Source: Sporichthyaceae bacterium (GTDB lineage: Bacteria; Actinomycetota; Actinomycetes; Sporichthyales; Sporichthyaceae). Taken from it: a DNA stretch of 64,000 nt. Below, piece by piece: positions 48,830-57,339 of this stretch. A program made the translations under genes and the position numbers. Numbering within the stretch: position 1 is the stretch's first letter; each line of letters begins with the position of its first letter. The DNA lies in assembly GCA_036269075.1 (NCBI GenBank), contig DATASX010000069.1, positions 1-64,000 on the forward strand, written 5' to 3'. Below the pieces are notes generated by a model that saw only the letters and a list, made by a program, of their open reading frames with translations, was not told the DNA's origin and did no database searches.

Positions 48830-49555
48830 TTACCCAGCAACGTTAGTTTTCTCGCGGATCAGCTCCCGTAGCGCCCGGCTGTCCATCCGCAGCCGTTCTG
48901 GCACCGTCCGAGCACCGGACTCGCGCAGCAACGCCTTCGTCGCCAGCAGCGCGGCTCGGGGTTTGGCGAGCAGTTCGGCAGTCCGCTGCGCGAGCCGCGT
49001 GCTCAGCTCCTCCGCGTCGGCCACGACCTCGGTGACCAGGCCCAGTTCGGCCGCTCGCGCGGCACCGAAACGTTCGGCGAGCAGCATCAACTCGGCAGCT
49101 CGCTGATGGCCGGTCAGTTGCGGCAGCAGCAGGGTGGAGGCGGCCTCCGGAACCAGACCCAGGTCGACGAAGGGGAAACCGAAGACGCTGTCGGCGGTGG
49201 CGTAGACCAGGTCGCAGTGCAGCAGCACGGTGGTCCCGACGCCGAGCGCCGGTCCGTCGACCGCGGCGAGCAGGACTGCGCGCAACTCGGTCAGCGCGGC
49301 CAGGAACCGCAGCGGTGGCGCGTCGTCGCCGAGCACCGGATTCTCGACCATGTCCCGCAGATCGTTGCCGGCCGTGAACGCACCGCCGGCTCCGGTCAGC
49401 AGGACCACGGTCGCGTCGCCGGCCTCGGTCAGCGCATCAGCAAGCCTGGTGTACATGGCGCCGGTTATCGCGTTGCGCTTGGCCGGACGGTTCAGGCGGA
49501 TCGTGACCACAGTGTCGCAGCGGACGACCTCGACCTCGTCCGCCGGTCCGGTCAT
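48830..49555 (-). CDS. Enoyl-CoA hydratase/isomerase family protein
   Basis: The product is 241 residues. The oxyanion segments are AFTAGNDLRDM and ALGVGTTVLLHCDLVYATADS, and FPFVDLGLVPEAASTLLLP carries the Glu position typical of isomerase-like members (PaaG/ECI style). ATG 49555 overlaps the previous crotonase stop as ATGA. It belongs to the FadD-crotonase-crotonase operon. The 3' end contains the TetR gene's putative operator. Confidence 0.9.
   Translation of the reverse strand: MTGPADEVEVVRCDTVVTIRLNRPAKRNAITGAMYTRLADALTEAGDATVVLLTGAGGAFTAGNDLRDMVENPVLGDDAPPLRFLAALTELRAVLLAAVDGPALGVGTTVLLHCDLVYATADSVFGFPFVDLGLVPEAASTLLLPQLTGHQRAAELMLLAERFGAARAAELGLVTEVVADAEELSTRLAQRTAELLAKPRAALLATKALLRESGARTVPERLRMDSRALRELIREKTNVAG
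48835..48850. promoter_or_regulatory. CARCGTTWGG-type palindrome upstream of tetR
   Basis: CAGCAACGTTAGTTTT overlaps the last codons of the crotonase gene and lies about 55 bases upstream of the TetR start at 48780. It shares CAACGTTWG with the site at 46898 and fits autoregulation by the TetR protein. Confidence 0.45.
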
Positions 49556-50325
49556 GCCGGGCCCTCCGACGCCAGGTAGCCCGCGCGTCGACCGGCGACG
49601 AAGTCCGCCCGCAGTTGGTCGGCCTCGCCTGCCAGGTTGAGCTCCAGGGTGTGGCTCAGTTCCGCGCGGTAGGTCAGCCGCAGTCGGCGGTCGAGGCTGG
49701 CGTCGGTGGCGGCCTTCAGGGCTCGGATGACCTTCGGTCGTTTCCCGGCGATCGTGCGCGCGATCGTGCGCGCAGCGTCCGGCAGGTCGGCCGCGGGCAC
49801 TAGTCGAAGCACGCTGCCGAAAGCGTGGAGTTCTTCCGCCGCAACGGGTTCGGCGGTGAACAGGGCCGCGCGCAGACGCTTCTCGGGCATCAACCCGATC
49901 GCCTGCACCGTGCCGGCAGCTGCGCCGTTGTCCGCCTCGGCGAGCACGAAGGGGGTTCCCGGCGCGGCAAGCAGGATGTCGCACATCCCCGCGACGAGTA
50001 CGCCCAGTCCGATGCAGTAGCCGTGCACCGCACCGATCACCGGGACGGCGCACTCGGCGACGGCCGAGGTGAGCTCGAGCGAGCCGCGCGCCTGCCCGAG
50101 GATCCCGGCGAACTCAGGAAGCGCCTGCACTTCCTTGACGTCGCCGCCGGCGCAGAAGCCACGCCCTTCGCCGCGCACCACGACCGCACGGATTGCCTCG
50201 TTCGTGGCACAACCACGCAGGGCCTGCGCCAACGCGGCAATGTCGGCCAGGTCCAGCGCATTTGCGGGGGGCGCATCGAGAACCAGTTCGAGGACCCCGT
50301 GTTCGTCGAACTGCTCGCGGATCAA
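49552..50325 (-). CDS. Enoyl-CoA hydratase family protein with TTG start
   Basis: The product is 257 residues. GFCAGGDVKEVQALPEF and GYCIGLGVLVAGMCDILLAA form the oxyanion hole. The second acid region, EADNGAAAGTVQAIGL, has Glu and Asp but an unusual GAAAG, so the reaction may not be simple hydration. The start is TTG 50325: GGGAGG lies just upstream, it overlaps the FadD stop as TTGA, and no ATG or GTG gives the full N-terminus. It is translationally coupled on both sides. Confidence 0.88.
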   Translation of the reverse strand: MIREQFDEHGVLELVLDAPPANALDLADIAALAQALRGCATNEAIRAVVVRGEGRGFCAGGDVKEVQALPEFAGILGQARGSLELTSAVAECAVPVIGAVHGYCIGLGVLVAGMCDILLAAPGTPFVLAEADNGAAAGTVQAIGLMPEKRLRAALFTAEPVAAEELHAFGSVLRLVPAADLPDAARTIARTIAGKRPKVIRALKAATDASLDRRLRLTYRAELSHTLELNLAGEADQLRADFVAGRRAGYLASEGPA

Positions 50326-51869
50326 GACGGCCTCCCGGCGTAGGCCGCGCGCAGTTCCTCTCGGTTCACCTTGCCGGTGACGTTGCGCGGCAGTTCGCCG
50401 ACCAGGACCAATCGCTTGGGCAGCTTGTACCGGGCCAACGTGGCGCCCGCCCAGCTGGTCAGTTCGCCAAGGGTCGGGGTTGCCCCGGACGTCGCCACGA
50501 CCACGGCGAGTCCGACCTCGCCCCAGTCCTGGTCCGGCACGCCGACCACGGCGACGTCCGCCACGGTCGGGTGCAGCGACAACACGTTCTCCACCTCGGC
50601 CGGATAGACGTTCTCGCCGCCGGTCTTGTACATCTCCTTGGTCCGCCCGGCCAGGTAGTAGAACCCCTCGGCGTCGCGGCGGGCGGCGTCGCCGGTGCGG
50701 AACCAACCGTCGGTGAAGAACTCGTCCCGGGGCCTGTCCCAGTACCCGACCGTGACGCTTGGGCCCCGCAGCCAGATCTCGCCGGTCCCACCCGCCGGCA
50801 CGTCGGTCCCGTCGGGATCCACCAGGCGAATTTCGGTGTGCCTCGCGGCTCTGCCCGCCGAGCCGAGCTCGGCCTTCGCCTGCAGGACCGCCTCCTGGTC
50901 GAGGGCGAAGGCCATCGGGCCCATCTCGGTCCCGCCGTACTGCGGCTGCAGCGGCAGCCCGCGGTCGGACCATTGGCGCAACAGCTGCGGGGTCGCGATC
51001 GCGCCGGCGACGATGAGATGGCGCAGGTGCCTCAGGTCGGCGGACGCGAAGCCGGGTTGGGCGGCGATCGCCGCGTACATCAGGGGGATCGCGGCGAAGT
51101 GGGTGACCGACGGAGCGCTGTCGGTCAACGCGGCCAGGACTGCGGCCGGGTCGAACCGCGCCATCGTGGTGACTGTCCCGCCGAAGTAGAGGATCGGATT
51201 GGCCATCACGTTCAGGCCGCCTGCGTGGAACAGCGGCATCTGGTTCAGGTGGTGGCAGCCGGCCGCCGCGTAACCGGTGGTGTCGGCGCAGTTCAACGCC
51301 TGCCAGATCAAAGTGCCGTGGGTGGACAGGGCACCTTTGGGTCGACCGGTGGTTCCCGAGGTGTAGAGGATGTGGGTGGGGTCGGAGTGTGTTCCGCCGG
51401 TCCGCGGATCAACCCGCTGCGCTGCGGCCAACGCGGCCTCGTAGTCCACGACGCCCGGCTCGTCGAGGCCCCCGGCGATGCGGCAGGGGATCGCCGCCTT
51501 CTCCGCGACCTGGCCTGCGACACCCGCCCAGGTCGTGTCGTGCACCAGTACGGCGGGGCGGGCGTCCAGGCAGATCTCGGCCAACTCGTGCGGGGTCAGC
51601 CGCCAGTTCAACGGCACGAACAGCGCGCCCAACCGCATCGCGGCGAACTGGACCTCGAACACTCGCGGGCAGTTCTCGGCGACCAGTGCGATCCGGTCGC
51701 CGACCCCCACCCCGAGGGCGCGCAGCACATGGGCGCACCGGGCCACCCGGTCCTCGAGTTGTGCCCACGTGAGCGTGTGGTTGTCCTCGGCCCGGCGCAG
51801 TGCTGGGGCGGCCGGCCGCCGCGCTGCGTGGAACGCGACCCAGTCGTGGGTGGCGGGACTCACCTGCAT
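50322..51869 (-). CDS. Acyl-CoA synthetase (FadD family)
   Basis: The product is 515 residues. The P-loop is ILYTSGTTGRPKG, followed by GGTEMGP, TGDAARRDAEG, GRTKEMYKTGGENVYP and the catalytic Lys in NVTGKVNREEL. It resembles medium-chain and aryl/alicyclic acid ligases such as FadD3/FadD17-type proteins of steroid clusters. ATG 51869 overlaps the SCP2 gene stop (TGATG). It would activate the acid product of the P450s or hydrolases of the same regulon. Confidence 0.92.
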   Translation of the reverse strand: MQVSPATHDWVAFHAARRPAAPALRRAEDNHTLTWAQLEDRVARCAHVLRALGVGVGDRIALVAENCPRVFEVQFAAMRLGALFVPLNWRLTPHELAEICLDARPAVLVHDTTWAGVAGQVAEKAAIPCRIAGGLDEPGVVDYEAALAAAQRVDPRTGGTHSDPTHILYTSGTTGRPKGALSTHGTLIWQALNCADTTGYAAAGCHHLNQMPLFHAGGLNVMANPILYFGGTVTTMARFDPAAVLAALTDSAPSVTHFAAIPLMYAAIAAQPGFASADLRHLRHLIVAGAIATPQLLRQWSDRGLPLQPQYGGTEMGPMAFALDQEAVLQAKAELGSAGRAARHTEIRLVDPDGTDVPAGGTGEIWLRGPSVTVGYWDRPRDEFFTDGWFRTGDAARRDAEGFYYLAGRTKEMYKTGGENVYPAEVENVLSLHPTVADVAVVGVPDQDWGEVGLAVVVATSGATPTLGELTSWAGATLARYKLPKRLVLVGELPRNVTGKVNREELRAAYAGRPS

Positions 51870-52288
51870 CAGGCGGGGAGCTTGTCGGCCATGCCCTGCT
51901 GCACCAGGAAGTCGCGATACATGCCGAACGCGGGCTGCAGCGCGGGAAGCATCTTCAGCAGGGTGCCGATCGAGCCCTCGATCTTGACCTTGCGCCGAGC
52001 GATCGCCATCGGGATGTTCAGATCACCGAGCCAGAACTTGTGTCCGTCGTCGGCGGACATGAACAGTGCGACGTCGACCTGCGCCGCACGGGCGGCGTCC
52101 CCGGCCCGGACCGCGGGTGGGTCGACCGAGGCGTCGATGCTCAACGCCGAGTCCGGCGCGCTGTAGTTGACCCGGAACGACGCCTGGGACTCGACGAACT
52201 TCGGTCGCAGGTCGGGATGCAGGGTGATGTGTTCGAAGAAGGCGACGAAGATCTTCTCGACCTCCTCGGCGGAGCTGAAGACCGGCAC
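51869..52288 (-). CDS. SCP2 sterol-binding-domain protein
   Basis: The product is 139 residues from GTG 52288, which follows GGAGGGC. It matches the SCP2 sterol-transfer fold (VDVALFMSADDGHKFWLGDLNIPMAIARRKVKIEG). These small proteins bind hydrophobic ligands such as sterols or acyl-CoAs. As first gene of the FadD/crotonase operon it points to a bulky hydrophobic substrate. It is divergent from the ferredoxin-P450 pair across a TetR-type palindrome. Confidence 0.9.
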   Translation of the reverse strand: MPVFSSAEEVEKIFVAFFEHITLHPDLRPKFVESQASFRVNYSAPDSALSIDASVDPPAVRAGDAARAAQVDVALFMSADDGHKFWLGDLNIPMAIARRKVKIEGSIGTLLKMLPALQPAFGMYRDFLVQQGMADKLPA

Positions 52289-52318
52289 GATCGCCCTCCG
52301 GGTCGGTTGGCGGTAGAC

Positions 52319-52338
52319 ACCAAACAGCGTTAGGTTAG
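52319..52338. promoter_or_regulatory. CARCGTTWGG-type palindrome between SCP2 and ferredoxin-P450 operons
   Basis: ACCAAACAGCGTTAGGTTAG lies in the 91 bases between the divergent SCP2 (52288) and ferredoxin (52380) starts. ACCAAAC and the inverted TTAGGTTAG-like arm form an imperfect palindrome. It is a likely shared operator for both directions. Confidence 0.6.
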
Positions 52339-52379
52339 TGGCCGTCGGGAGCTGGGTGCAACGGCATCGGGAGGTCTCG

Positions 52380-52574
52380 GTGACACGGGTGCGGATCGAC
52401 GCGAGCCGGTGCCAGGGGCACGGTCGGTGCGTGCTGATCGCCCCGGACTATTTCGACGTCGACGAGGCCGGCCTCGGCCGCGTCCTGATCGCCGAGGTGG
52501 CGGCGGCCGATTGCGCCGATCTGGCCGATGCGGAACGGTCCTGCCCCGAGGGCGCGATCGTGCTCACCGACTGA
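52380..52574 (+). CDS. [3Fe-4S] P450-type ferredoxin
   Basis: The product is 64 residues from GTG 52380, preceded by GGGAGG. CQGHGRC near residues 9-15 and a later CPEGAI give the CxxHxxC...C spacing of single-cluster actinobacterial ferredoxins that serve P450s. It lies 13 bp before the P450 gene and is almost certainly its electron donor, and perhaps donor for the P450 at 54982 too. Confidence 0.92.
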   Translation: MTRVRIDASRCQGHGRCVLIAPDYFDVDEAGLGRVLIAEVAAADCADLADAERSCPEGAIVLTD

Positions 52575-52587
52575 GGGGCCGCAGGAC

Positions 52588-53847
52588 ATGCCAGGATTCG
52601 ACCACCACAGCGAGCACTTCGCACAGCACTGGCGCGAGACCTATCGCGAGCTGCGCGCGATTTGCCCGGTCGCGCACTCGTCCGCCCACGGTGGCTTTCA
52701 CGTGATCACCCGTTACGCCGACGTCAAGCGGGTGCTGGGCGACCCGGAGACCTTCGCCTGCGGCCGCGACCTGGAGTTCGACGCCAGTGACGGACAGCGC
52801 TATGTGACCGGCGGGGTGACCATCCCGGTCAACCCCGTGCAGATGGGCATGATGGAGACCGACCCGCCGCGCTCGCAGTCCTACCGACGCCCGCTGGCCC
52901 CGCTGTTCTCCCCGAAGGCGATCGCCGCCTACGAGCCGCGGTTGGGCGAGATCATCAGTTGGGCGGTGGACCGGGTCATCGGCTCGGGTCGGCTCGACTT
53001 CGTCGACGACCTGGCCAACCCCATCCCGGCGATGATCTCGTTGGACTACTTCGGGCTGCCGCTGGAGCGTTGGCACGACTACGCCGTCGCGCTGCACCAG
53101 GCCGCGTACCTCCAGAAGGGCTCGGCGCGCGCGGTCCGGGCGCTCGTCGAGGACCTCCGGGGGATCATCGCGGCCCGCCGGGGGACCGTCGGAGAGCGCG
53201 ATGACGTGGTTGACCGCCTGCTCACCGTGGAGGTGAGCGGTGCGCGGTTGTCCGAGGACGAGGTGGTCAACCAGGTCTTCATGCTGCTCAACGGTGGGAT
53301 CGACACGTCCACCGCATTGATCGCCGGCATGTTCGGACACCTCGGAGCCCACCCCGACCAGCGGGCTGCCCTGGCGGCCGACCCGGGGCTGATCCCGAAC
53401 GCGGTCGAGGAGATGCTGCGCTGGTTCACTCCCGGACCGGGGGTCGCGCGCACCGTGCTCGCGCCGGTGGAACTCGGCGGCGTTCTGCTGCGACCCGGCG
53501 ACCGGGTCCTGCTCGCGCTCGGCTCGGCCAATTACGACGAGGACGTCTTCGGTGAACCCGACGCAGTTGCGCTGGATCGCGAGAATTCCGCCAAGCACCT
53601 CGCGTTCGGTTTCGGCGTGCATCGTTGCCTCGGCGCCTTCCTCGCTCCGGCCGAGATGCGGCTGCTGCTCGAGGAGGTGCTGCGCCGGATGCCCGACTAC
53701 GAGATCGACTTCGAAAGCGTCGTGCACTATCCGACGATCCCGCTGATCAACGGCTACATCGCGATGCCCGCAACGTTCACCCCGGGCCCACGCGTGCTCG
53801 ACGGCTTCGACGGCCGCCTGCCGATCCGCGCCTCGGTTCCTGCCTGA
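52588..53847 (+). CDS. Cytochrome P450, second copy
   Basis: The product is 419 residues. The heme motif is FGFGVHRCLG with Cys 347; ExxR lies in EEMLRWF and the I-helix reads MLLNGGIDTSTALI, with Gly for the usual Ala. Its partner ferredoxin gene precedes it by 13 bp. Family members hydroxylate terpenes, steroids or fatty acids. It converges with the CaiB-like gene, 7 bp apart. The substrate is unknown. Confidence 0.94.
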   Translation: MPGFDHHSEHFAQHWRETYRELRAICPVAHSSAHGGFHVITRYADVKRVLGDPETFACGRDLEFDASDGQRYVTGGVTIPVNPVQMGMMETDPPRSQSYRRPLAPLFSPKAIAAYEPRLGEIISWAVDRVIGSGRLDFVDDLANPIPAMISLDYFGLPLERWHDYAVALHQAAYLQKGSARAVRALVEDLRGIIAARRGTVGERDDVVDRLLTVEVSGARLSEDEVVNQVFMLLNGGIDTSTALIAGMFGHLGAHPDQRAALAADPGLIPNAVEEMLRWFTPGPGVARTVLAPVELGGVLLRPGDRVLLALGSANYDEDVFGEPDAVALDRENSAKHLAFGFGVHRCLGAFLAPAEMRLLLEEVLRRMPDYEIDFESVVHYPTIPLINGYIAMPATFTPGPRVLDGFDGRLPIRASVPA

Positions 53848-53854
53848 CGATGCG

Positions 53855-54985
53855 TCAGTCGCCCAGACCGACGGTGCGGTCGGCGGCCAGCGCGGTGATT
53901 TCCTCGGCGGAGTAACCGGCTTCGGCCAGCACGACGGCGGTGTCGGCGCCACGTCGGGCCGACGGGCGCACGGCGCCGGGTGTGCGGGACAGCCGGGGCG
54001 CGGGTGCCGCGGTGATCCGGCCCTCGTGCATGGTCACGGTGCCCCGCGCGCGCAGGTGCGGATCGTCGAGGAGTTCGTCGAGGTCGAGCACGGGCGTGCC
54101 GCAGGCGTCGATGTCGCCGAACACCTTGGTCCAGTGGGCCTGCGGCCGGCTCGCGAAAATCTCGGCCACCCGGTCCCGCAGCGCGGGCCAGGTAGTCGGG
54201 TCGAGTTGGGTGTCGAGTGCCACGTCGTCGATCCCGAGCGCGGCCAGGAACGCCGCGTAGAACTTTCCCTCGATCGCACCGACGGCGAAATATGCGTCGT
54301 CGGCACAGCGGTAGGAGCCGTAGCACGGGCTGCCGCCGGACAGCAGATGGCGCCCACGGCCGGGCCAGCGGCCGGCGTCCAGCTCGGCCAGCCAAGGGCT
54401 GTTGAGCAGCGCGACGCCGTCGGTGATCGCGGCGTCGACGACCTGCCCACGTCCGCTGACAGCCCGCTCGAACAGGGCGGCGACTATCCCGAACGCGGTC
54501 ATCAGCGAGCCGCCGGCCAGGTCGCCGAGCATGGCGAGCGGCGGGATCGGCTCCGTCGAACCGATCACGCCGAGCGCGCCCGCGACCGCGATGTAGTTGA
54601 TGTCGTGCCCCGCCCGGTCGGCGTACGGGCCCTCCTGGCCCCACCCGGTCAGGCGGGCGTAGATCAGCCGCGGGTTACGGGCACACAGCTCCTCCGGCCC
54701 GAGCCCGCGCCGTTCCAGCGTGCCCGGCCGGTTGCTCTCCAGCAGCACGTCGGCGCGGTCGGCCAACCGCGCGATCACCTCGGCGCCGCGCGGGGCGCGT
54801 AGGTCCACGATCACCGACCGTTTGCCCCGGCTCAGGTGCTTCGCCGGGTCGAACTCCACGGTGGTCGGCCGCTCCACCGTGATCACGTCGGCGCCGAAAT
54901 CGGCCAGCAGCATGGAGCAGAACGGCCCGGGTCCCAACGCGGACAGATCGATCACCCGCACCCCGGAAAGCGGTCCGGCGGTCAC
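53855..54985 (-). CDS. CaiB/AMACR-family enzyme (2-methylacyl-CoA racemase or CoA-transferase)
   Basis: The product is 376 residues from GTG 54985. VIDLSALGPGPFCSMLLADFGADVI, SRGKRSVIVDLR and RLTGWGQEGPYADRAGHDINYIA are diagnostic, the last being characteristic of alpha-methylacyl-CoA racemases with the catalytic His and Asp (GHDINY). GKFYAAF further supports AMACR. It would epimerise a 2-methyl-branched side chain, common in terpenoid and sterol breakdown. It overlaps the P450 gene upstream as GTGA. Confidence 0.9.
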   Translation of the reverse strand: MTAGPLSGVRVIDLSALGPGPFCSMLLADFGADVITVERPTTVEFDPAKHLSRGKRSVIVDLRAPRGAEVIARLADRADVLLESNRPGTLERRGLGPEELCARNPRLIYARLTGWGQEGPYADRAGHDINYIAVAGALGVIGSTEPIPPLAMLGDLAGGSLMTAFGIVAALFERAVSGRGQVVDAAITDGVALLNSPWLAELDAGRWPGRGRHLLSGGSPCYGSYRCADDAYFAVGAIEGKFYAAFLAALGIDDVALDTQLDPTTWPALRDRVAEIFASRPQAHWTKVFGDIDACGTPVLDLDELLDDPHLRARGTVTMHEGRITAAPAPRLSRTPGAVRPSARRGADTAVVLAEAGYSAEEITALAADRTVGLGD

Positions 54986-56178
54986 CCGTGGTCCACGACG
55001 TCGAAGCGCAGGTCGAGGCGCTCCGGACCGTTGGCGATCCCCGGGGACCAGTGCACGTCCTCGGGACCGCCGTCGGCGAAGCGCAGGTTCGTCACGCGCT
55101 TGAGCAGTTCGTCGAAAGCGATCGCGAGCTGGATCCGGCCCAGATGCACGCCGAGACAACGATGGACGCCGAGCCCGAACGCGGCGTTCCCGGACCGCGG
55201 GGGGTCGAACACCAGCCGGTCGGGGTCGGGGAACTTCTCCTCGTCGCGGTTGGCCGAGTCGAATCGGACCAGCACCTGTTCGCCGGCCTTGAGCGCCACC
55301 CCGGCCAATTCGGTGTCGCGCATGACCCGCCTGCCCAGGCAGCCGACGGGGGACTCCATGCGCAGGAACTCGTCCATGTCGTTGCGGATCCACCGCGGAT
55401 CACGCACGCGAGACTCGAGTTCGGGCTGCCGCGCGAGGTGATAGGCGATCGCGCCGACGGCGCCCCGGGTGGTGTCCAACCCGCCGAGGAACAGCACGGT
55501 CACGACCCCGACGCGCTCGTCGTCGGTCAGCGGTCGCCCGCCGAGCACCGTGCCGGTGGTGATTGCGGTGAGCACGTCCTCCCGGTCCACCGGGTTGTCC
55601 TCGCGGTCCGCGATGTACTCCCCGGCCAACAGGGCGAGGTTGAAGTACGACTCGTCGTTGCCCTCGATCGCCACCGTGGTCACGGTGTCGATCGCCCGCC
55701 GCATCCGCTCCGGGTCGCGCTCGTCGAAGACGATCGTGGCCAGCGAGGCACCGGCGAACGGGGCGGCGAACTCGTTGATCAACTCGACCCTGCCGCGTTC
55801 GGCCCAGGCGTCGATCAACGCCGCCGCGCTGCGGCGCATCTGCGGCTCGAACTTCAGCAGGAACGTGCGGGAGAACAGCGGATTCAGCAGCTTGCGTAGG
55901 TCCGAGTGGTACGGCGGGTCGACGTCGAGGGGATTGAGCGCCACCGGCGCCGGCTTGGGTGCTACTCCGGTGGAGGAGAAGGTGTCGGTGTCCTGCAGCA
56001 CCGCGCGCACGTCGGAGTAGCGGGTGACCAGGTACTGCCCACCGCCGTCGGCATCGGTGTGCGCCACCGGGCATTTCCCGCGGGCGTAGCGGAACAGTTC
56101 CCACTTGGCGCGCTCATGCGTGGGGTCCCACATGTTGTAGCCGGCCAGTGCTTCAGCCGGATCGGATGCGGTCGTCAC
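54982..56178 (-). CDS. Cytochrome P450, third copy
   Basis: The product is about 398 residues. The heme motif is FGLGVHRCLG with Cys 341, ExxR lies in DEFLRMESP, and the I-helix reads VLFLGGLDTTRGAV. Starts upstream of GTG 56178 would run into the operator and across the divergent gene, so GTG 56178 is preferred; its ribosome site is weak. It is coupled to the AMACR-like gene, suggesting side-chain hydroxylation followed by epimerisation. Confidence 0.92.
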   Translation of the reverse strand: MTTASDPAEALAGYNMWDPTHERAKWELFRYARGKCPVAHTDADGGGQYLVTRYSDVRAVLQDTDTFSSTGVAPKPAPVALNPLDVDPPYHSDLRKLLNPLFSRTFLLKFEPQMRRSAAALIDAWAERGRVELINEFAAPFAGASLATIVFDERDPERMRRAIDTVTTVAIEGNDESYFNLALLAGEYIADREDNPVDREDVLTAITTGTVLGGRPLTDDERVGVVTVLFLGGLDTTRGAVGAIAYHLARQPELESRVRDPRWIRNDMDEFLRMESPVGCLGRRVMRDTELAGVALKAGEQVLVRFDSANRDEEKFPDPDRLVFDPPRSGNAAFGLGVHRCLGVHLGRIQLAIAFDELLKRVTNLRFADGGPEDVHWSPGIANGPERLDLRFDVVDHG

Positions 56179-56195
56179 AGCCCTACTGTAGCCAT

Positions 56196-56213
56196 AACCA
56201 AACGCTGATAGGC
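56196..56213. promoter_or_regulatory. CARCGTTWGG-type palindrome between P450 and cupin operons
   Basis: AACCAAACGCTGATAGGC lies in the 66 bases between the divergent P450 (56178) and homogentisate-dioxygenase-like (56245) starts. Read on the minus strand its core is CAGCGTTTGG. It nearly matches the site before the secreted hydrolase at 36678. Confidence 0.6.
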
Positions 56214-56244
56214 GAGTGTCCGATTCGGTGCTAGCGTCCCCGCC

Positions 56245-57339
56245 ATGCGGACGCTCATCCAGTTCAGCAAGGGCCGCACCAGTCGGCAGGCGCACCGCGA
56301 CCTGCCCGGTCCGGCGCCGGACGGTTCACCGCTCAAGGACGACGAACTGACCCGACAGGGCTTCGACGGCCGGGAGGCGGTGCTGTACCGGTCCAACGAC
56401 CCGACGGTGTTCCGCGCCGAAGGTCGCTTCCGGTCCACCGCGGCGTTGCTGGCGGACCTCGAGCCGAGTGACCTGACCGACGTACGCGGCACCGCACAGC
56501 GGCTGTACTACAACTCCGACGTCACCATCTGGCTCTCCCGGCGGGCCGCACCGATGCCGTTCCACCGTCGCAACGTCGACGGCGACGAGTGTTGGTTCGT
56601 GCACCGTGGCGCCGGCACGGTGCACACCGAGTTCGGCCCGATCGTCTACGAGCAGGGCGATTACGTGGTCATCCCCAAGGCGATCACGCATCGGTGGGTA
56701 CCCGACGGATCCGAGAGTTTCCTGTTCGGCATCGAGACCGTCGGTGAGTTGCGCGCCCCGAACTACGTGGGCCTGGGTCGGCATGCCCCGTTCGACCCGG
56801 ACGTGATCCGAGTGCCGGATCCGACGCCGATGGCCTCCGATGCGCCCGAGTACGAGGTCCGGGTCAAGTACGACAACGAGTCCTCGGCGATCTTCCAGGA
56901 CCACCACCCCTGCGACGTCGAGGGTTGGAAGGGCGACTACTTCCCGTTCGCGTTCAACATCCGCGACTGGAACGTGATCATGTCCGACAGCCTGCACCTG
57001 CCGCCGTCGATGCACGTGTTCCTGGTCGCCGAGGGCGTGAACATCATCAACCTGCTGCCGCGCCCGTTCGAGACACGGGCCGGCGTCGAACGGATCCCGT
57101 GGTTCCACCGCAACGCCGACTACGACGAGGTCGCCCTGATCCACGGCGGCAACTCGCTCGGGCGCCCGCTCAAACCGGGGTTGGTCAGCCACGACCCGCA
57201 GGGCATCCATCACGGCTTCCCGGACCGAGCGCGGGTGAAGGCCCGGCGCGAGTGGGACGACCACGCCCGCATCGAGTGGGAGATCATCATGGTGGAGGCG
57301 GCGCGCCCGTTGCGGCTCGACCCGGTCCTTCATGGCTGA
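56245..57339 (+). CDS. Homogentisate 1,2-dioxygenase-like cupin
   Basis: The product is 364 residues with two cupin halves. WFVHRGAGTVHTEFGPIVYEQGDYVVIPKAITHRW is the first, and IPWFHRNADYDEVALIHGG with GLVSHDPQGIHHGFP the second; it supplies His/Glu residues like those that bind iron in homogentisate dioxygenase. True HmgA has about 430 residues and other motifs, so the aromatic substrate may differ. No HmgB/HmgC-type isomerase or hydrolase is next to it. The following flavoprotein overlaps it by 8 bp. Confidence 0.85.
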   Translation: MRTLIQFSKGRTSRQAHRDLPGPAPDGSPLKDDELTRQGFDGREAVLYRSNDPTVFRAEGRFRSTAALLADLEPSDLTDVRGTAQRLYYNSDVTIWLSRRAAPMPFHRRNVDGDECWFVHRGAGTVHTEFGPIVYEQGDYVVIPKAITHRWVPDGSESFLFGIETVGELRAPNYVGLGRHAPFDPDVIRVPDPTPMASDAPEYEVRVKYDNESSAIFQDHHPCDVEGWKGDYFPFAFNIRDWNVIMSDSLHLPPSMHVFLVAEGVNIINLLPRPFETRAGVERIPWFHRNADYDEVALIHGGNSLGRPLKPGLVSHDPQGIHHGFPDRARVKARREWDDHARIEWEIIMVEAARPLRLDPVLHG

